Part shown: positions 60,053-64,000 of the stretch, in pieces
Numbering within the stretch: the first letter of the stretch is position 1
Layout: each line of letters begins with the position of its first letter
Source: Cytidiella melzeri
Taxonomy: Eukaryota; Basidiomycota; Agaricomycetes; Polyporales; Irpicaceae
Assembly (NCBI GenBank): GCA_022592445.1
Contig: JABYQR010000033.1
Span: 151,097-215,096 of the forward strand
Length of the DNA stretch: 64,000 bases
Direction of reading: 5' to 3'
Program-made: the position numbers and the translations under genes
Notes under the pieces: model-generated
What the model saw: only the letters and a program-made list of their open reading frames with translations
The model's database searches: none
Told to the model about the DNA's origin: nothing

Positions 60053-60850
60053 ATGGTTGAGACCTATGGGCCCCCTGCGGGCATCGGTGGAAAATCCGTC
60101 CATCATCTCGCGCGCCAAGTTGTGAGCACTGTCGAGAACGAAAACCTGAATAGGTTCGTTACCGATGAGGAACGAGCGGAGAGGCGCAGTACAGGAGAGG
60201 ACGATGTACCGGACCACGAGCCGTTCCTATCAGATGAGCTGGGAGTTGGCAGCCCTGCCCCCTCATCTCAGCCAAGTAGTCCTGCACATACACTCAGAGG
60301 GATGGCAAAGTCTTGAAGAAACCAAACTCCGTCGCCTGTTAAGTCACTCACGCAGAACCTTCTAAACAATCTTACCCCCACCTCTCTCCAGCGGACCTTG
60401 GGCTGGATGACGAAGAAGCTCAACATTGGTTCGAGCTCTTCCGCGGTTGCGAGCGTAGGCTCGGGTTTGAAGGCAGTTTTGAAGATGAACTCGAAGGACG
60501 CGGATTGCTCCTTTCAGGATGACAGTCTCCATATCGAATTGGAGGATGGCGGAAGTTTTTTTTTTACAGAAGAAGTTGAGGCTCTGCAGGCTTTGCTTAC
60601 ACTCCTCAAGCTCTGGTACCTCCTACCATTGTCCCTTTGCATGACTTCTGCAATCCAGGAGATGCACAATAACCCAAGATGTCTCAAGTACGCGAAGGTC
60701 CACAACTTTTGGGAGATGAAAGAGGTTGTCAACATCTTGCTCTGGCCAGACGAGAAGAGCATGACTCCCGAGCAGTGGAAGGACGTCAACAACCCACCAA
60801 TGAAAGTCCTTTCCCAAAAGGCACCTCGACCACCTCTCAAATTGATGTGA
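60053..60850 (+). CDS. hypothetical protein, two exon-like blocks
   Basis: The first block begins ATG 60053 (MVETYGPPAGIGGKSVHHLA) and is acidic and Ser/Pro-rich. The second, after an acceptor at 60391, reads RTLGWMTKKLNIGSSSSAVA, SKDADCSFQDDSLHIELEDG and GSFFFTEEVE. The two blocks do not join in phase through the obvious donor, so the exact model is unsure. Beyond about 60590 the sequence becomes CpG-poor and repeat-like (MHNNPRCLKYAK and onward to 60850), suggesting the 3' part was replaced by element DNA. No family recognised. Confidence 0.4.
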
Positions 60851-61208
60851 GTGTTTAAGTGCCTTCCCGGCCATTGTTCACTTTGATAATAAGATCCACT
60901 ACCACTTCTGGGTGGTGAAGTGCACCTTGTTCATTCTTGGAGAGGGCTAGTACCGAGAGCAATTCAAGTCTGTTTGTATGAGTGAGCTGTGGAATCAGAT
61001 AGAGCACAGCTTGAAAAAATGGTTTGCAAGCTCGGATGCCCACCAACCTGGTTTGTTGCGCTCAAAGCCTCAGAGCAACCACTACTGAGATAGCTCCTGC
61101 CTGCAGGCTGAGGACTTCAGCAGGTCTTGCAATGGAGGGAAGCCCTTTCTGAGCAGCAGTCAGACAGGCCAACTATTACTGTGTTACTGCAGCCAAAGTA
61201 GCTTTGCT
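60851..61208. other. repeat-like spacer
   Basis: CpG-poor DNA. A plus-strand frame (FDNKIHYHFWVVKCTLFILG, stop, EQFKSVCMSELWNQIEHSL) hints at an old element gene that I cannot identify. Confidence 0.35.
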
Positions 61209-61433
61209 AAGACACTAACACACCCCCTGGACATGGAGGGACCAGGCACAAACACCCCAGACCTTGAGGAAGGTGGTCACGTGTGTAAGTAGTAACTGGG
61301 ACAGAGTGAATATGTGATGCAAGTAGGTCCAAGAGTCCTAGGCTGCACCTGAACACAAACGAGAGGTGATGCAATGCGGCAAGAAGCAACAAGATGCAAC
61401 AAGATGCAGTGCAAGGAGCACAAGTGGTAGTTC
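61209..61433 (-). repeat. dispersed repeat C, inverted copy
   Basis: Reverse complement of 21331-21558. It abuts the lectin pseudogene at its exon 2 boundary. Confidence 0.75.
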
Positions 61434-61990
61434 AGTGGCGCCTTGAGAAGCTTTCTGATAGCTCTGAATGGGGCGTCCAGAACGATCACTATGTAGTCTA
61501 CTTATCTGCCACTGATAACCTTGTTCACAACATTTCAGTTGTCTGCTCCTCTGATCCTGCTCCATGGGATATCAAGAACAATGAAAATCTTCTATCTAAT
61601 GGTAAGTTCCCACTCCCCTCCCTGGTCCTACATCAGAGATCTCACCACCTCAGTGTGATAGCTTGAACCTCATGTCCTTTGCCCTTGATTTTGCTAGTCA
61701 TGGCAACCCCTCTCCTGGAACTGTGAGTATTCCTTGCCACAAGAGTATGCTATCTACACCATTGTGGATTTCTGATGACTATTTCACAGCATATTGTTCT
61801 ATGTGGCCAGTAGGAGGGTTGTACCCAGTGCTGGTGCCTTGTACCTGGTAAGTCTCTTTTGCATTCATGAACTACATCTGACTGATATATGCAATCCTTC
61901 AGTATAGTGTAATGATCTCTATCACTGTTGTACCTGATGCTCCCCACAATGTAGGATGACTTTTGCCCATCATGTTCAATCTGTTTGGTG
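61434..61990 (+). pseudogene. decayed duplicate of the ricin-B-fold lectin
   Basis: Matches 59065-59620, including exon 2 (QWRLEKLSDSSEWGVQNDHY), the intron positions, LNLMSFALDFASHGNPSPGT and the 3' flank beyond the stop. Exon 1 is missing: repeat C occupies the place directly upstream. In exon 2, about 12 CpG sites of the intact gene fall to 3 here, and exon 4 loses all 4. This copy is not functional. Confidence 0.85.
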
Positions 61991-62118
61991 TTACGACACT
62001 ATACTCATGTGCACTTGTAAAACATTAATCTCTCTATGGGTGAAAACAACAACAAAACACACTGGGTGATACAACCGCAACATAAGATATGTTGTAGGCC
62101 TAGCTACAGATCAGCAGG

Positions 62119-62875
62119 TGTCATGGATGGCCTGACTAGCCCTTAATTTTCGCAATTTACCTCTTGTTTTTATCTGTAAAACTCCGGGCTACAACCTAGT
62201 TTCAATTCTCTCTGCATAAACTCCTTTGCACGTCTATTAAGCGCCCGTATCACGTGGCTTAGACGCTCCACACGGTCACATTACTTGCTACTACGTCACA
62301 CTGGCATGTGACTTAGCTTAAGTAAGACCACATGGCTACAAGCACATGGCTCAGCCCATAGCTAGGGTTTGACGTCATAGATACTGTCCACATGGGCTCC
62401 TTATTGTTCTTTCCTTATTGTTCTCTTTATGGAAGGATGTTCTCACAGGTGTGGGAATGGAGTACAATAGTTGGTCTCCTTTTAGATAGATTCTCTCACG
62501 GGTAGAGTTCTTGGCAAGGTCTAGACAATAGCTATTGTTCTCCTTTAGGTAGTTCTTTTGTTCTTCGTTCACATGGCTTCTTGCAAAGCCTGCCCTCAAC
62601 ATGGTCTGTGCGCAGGTCCCTGAAGTCTATATATACTGCTACATGTACGCTCCTAGCCCCCCATCTCGACCTCTTGGTCTTTACTGGGCTAGGTAAGCCA
62701 CCCCCTCTTGTACTATATAGCTGGTAGTACAAATACTAACTTGGTCTTTACTGGGCTAGATACCTGCATAAGGTTTATAGTTGGTGAGAGCATTGTGCTA
62801 TACGCCTGCCACCACCTCGTCGTCGTCTTCCACTCCGTGTCCCTAGTTGCTACGTTGAGCTCTGTCTCCGTGACA
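62119..62875 (+). repeat. 5' LTR-A of second Ty3/gypsy element
   Basis: 757 bp with TGTCA...TGACA ends, homologous to the solo LTR at 18372-19129, whose target duplication fixes the boundaries. TATATATA lies at 62628-62635 and the predicted start site at 62663. Confidence 0.92.
62663..62672 (+). promoter_or_regulatory. LTR-A predicted RNA 5' end (self-primer)
   Basis: ATCTCGACCT, 35 nt from the start of TATATATA (62628), is the reverse complement of 62878-62887. The solo and degenerate LTR-A copies keep this segment. Confidence 0.65.
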
Positions 62876-62877
62876 TT

Positions 62878-62887
62878 AGGTCGAGAT
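62878..62887 (+). promoter_or_regulatory. primer-binding site of LTR-A element, self-priming type
   Basis: AGGTCGAGAT starts 2 nt after the LTR end and pairs over 10 nt with 62663-62672. Confidence 0.65.
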
Positions 62888-63021
62888 CGTTGTGAAACCC
62901 TGGGTTCCCCCATTCCCACCGTTTAAAAAAGTTTATTCCTGTTTGACGAGTACGTCTCCGGTCTCTTCATACCGTTGAGCTACGCTTACGTCGTCTGTTT
63001 CTACCCCCTGCGCGTTGTTTA

Positions 63022-63717
63022 GTGCCTAAAGACACGCTCCCCCGTTTCTCCAAGACCCTCCCCACCACAGAGCCTCAGCTCAAGAGGAGTCTTCCACCAT
63101 CTTTCCTCGACGCTCTCGCTGCCAAGCGTACGAGCGGTCAACCTCATCACTGGTCTGACAAAGACCTCGTCAACGTCGCGAAGTACGTATCAAAGAAGCC
63201 GCCTGTCAAAGGCATCACCCTCACCGTCCCCTCTTACGAGGAAAATCGACAACTTCGCGCTTCTGCCCGAGCATACGGAGAACGTGCAGCCGAGGAACGT
63301 GCTCGCACTCTTGCTGAGCAACAAACTCACAAGCCGACTCTCGCTGAGCGACTTGCCAAACTTCCTCCGCCCACTCCCGCTCCCGCTGCACCCAAACCGG
63401 TACTGATAGACTTCAGAAAGTTATCACCGGTTGACCTCATCGGCATCTTCAAGCCGAAGCTTACCGCTGTCCATACCCGCTTGCAAGCTTTAACAGAGCT
63501 ACAAGAACTTCTCAACGGCGCAGACCCCGACCATCGTTGCGCGCTACTCCACCTCGTCAACAAAGTCAATTGCTTCCTTAACCGACTTGACGAGCTCGCA
63601 CCTGTCACAGCCGACCGCGAGTGGCAACTCCTAGACTGGGGTTGCAAAGCAATTGGGAAAGTCTCGTTTAAGCAACTTCGCAAAACTGTAGCAAAGTTCT
63701 TGCACAACTTAACGTAG
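63022..63717 (+). CDS. extra ORF upstream of gag (ORF0) in LTR-A element
   Basis: A 231-codon frame with high CpG content begins at GTG 63022 (GTGCCTAAAGAC). No in-frame ATG occurs between the previous stop (62944) and here, so an original ATG was probably lost or a non-ATG start is used. The protein has an N-terminal basic part, a YEENRQLRASARAYGERAAE helix rich in Ala/Glu/Arg, a Pro-rich hinge (LPPPTPAPAAPKP) and a C-terminal block (REWQLLDWGCKAIGKVSF). The C-terminal block aligns with the ORF0 of the LTR-B element (REWRMLKKDLKSLGRISF). It stops 76 bp before gag. No known domain recognised. Confidence 0.7.
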   Translation: MPKDTLPRFSKTLPTTEPQLKRSLPPSFLDALAAKRTSGQPHHWSDKDLVNVAKYVSKKPPVKGITLTVPSYEENRQLRASARAYGERAAEERARTLAEQQTHKPTLAERLAKLPPPTPAPAAPKPVLIDFRKLSPVDLIGIFKPKLTAVHTRLQALTELQELLNGADPDHRCALLHLVNKVNCFLNRLDELAPVTADREWQLLDWGCKAIGKVSFKQLRKTVAKFLHNLT

Positions 63718-63793
63718 TTAATAACGATAGCTACTTCAGTGGATTAGACAGTAATAATTGCATACATTTCTCCTCCTCATCACCAAAGACAAC

Positions 63794-64000
63794 ATGGATC
63801 CCAACCAGCCTGCCGCCCCTGCTTCCCCAGCTGCCCCAGTCGCTAATCTGAGCCAGCAAGACGTCCTAAATATGTTGGGTGTCCTGACACAAAGGATGGT
63901 TGACCTCACCAATCAGGTGGCTGCACTCGCCGCCGCACAGACGCCAGCAGTTGTCGCTGCTACTCACGGCTCCAGGGAACAGAGTATCGTCGAGAAGCCG
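63794..64000 (+). CDS. gag, N-terminus (runs off the window)
   Basis: ATG 63794 opens MDPNQPAAPASPAAPVANLS, followed by a leucine-rich heptad-like stretch (DVLNMLGVLTQRMVDLTNQV) predicted to be a coiled coil. The frame is open to the last base (69 codons). Position and composition match the start of gag in the LTR-B element at 24048. Confidence 0.75.
   Translation, partial: MDPNQPAAPASPAAPVANLSQQDVLNMLGVLTQRMVDLTNQVAALAAAQTPAVVAATHGSREQSIVEKP

Larger units (their letters stand above)
62119..64000 (+). mobile_element. second Ty3/gypsy element (LTR-A), 5' end only
   Basis: LTR, self-priming-type PBS, extra ORF and start of gag, continuing past the window. The layout parallels the LTR-B element, but the two LTRs share no obvious sequence. 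Confidence 0.88.

Overview
The window looks like genomic DNA of a filamentous basidiomycete (Agaricomycete-type). The genes have many short introns (about 44-65 nt, GTRNGT donors, YAG acceptors). The gene families fit as well: a fungal Ste24 CAAX protease, a fungal monocarboxylate-type MFS carrier, a phenol-hydroxylase-type flavoprotein, a small ricin-B-fold lectin, a fungal BTB protein, and chromodomain Ty3/gypsy, Ty1/copia, PIF/Harbinger, CACTA and Tc1/mariner elements with fungal features. No species can be named from the sequence alone.

Layout. 1-3942: 3' part of a decayed Ty1/copia element ending in a 170-bp LTR. 3943-14900: old, CpG-poor repeat-derived DNA with one credible host gene (a small secreted protein, 7722-8188, minus), a CpG-depleted duplication (6956-7256 versus 8988-9262) and a minisatellite of 142/153-bp units (about 13130-14480). 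15247-19360: a PIF/Harbinger element with a Myb/SANT-like ORF and a converging transposase; the transposase is split by a solo LTR (LTR-A, 758 bp, target duplication CTCCT). 20022-21704: degraded LTR-A and other repeats. 21910-30057: a complete chromovirus-type Ty3/gypsy element (LTR-B, target duplication AAGAC) sitting in an older LTR of its own family. 30133-40180: a second Harbinger fragment, a multi-exon unknown gene with a SAM-like C-terminus, a Tc1/mariner gene, an unknown multi-exon gene and a CACTA (Tnp2) gene. Most of these carry only one or a few stops or frameshifts. 40181-42336: no recognisable gene.

42337-52905 is an ordinary host island of intact genes: STE24 (minus, 8 exons, 461 aa) head to head with a mitochondrial-carrier-like gene (plus, 5 exons, 365 aa), then an MFS transporter (plus, 12 exons, 486 aa) converging on an FAD monooxygenase (minus, 16 exons, 615 aa). 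I rebuilt these exon by exon and each closes in frame. 52906-62118 is sparse: a small hypothetical gene, a broken BTB gene, an intact ricin-B-like lectin (142 aa), a hypothetical gene, and a decayed lectin duplicate cut by a dispersed repeat. 62119-64000: the 5' end of a second gypsy element (LTR-A family), which runs off the window.

The most notable signal is shared by the two gypsy families. In each LTR, 10-12 nt lying 34-35 nt downstream of a TATATATA box are perfectly complementary to a site 2 nt inside the internal region. This is the arrangement expected for Tf1-type self-primed reverse transcription. Both elements also carry an additional ORF between the leader and gag, with a shared C-terminal pattern.
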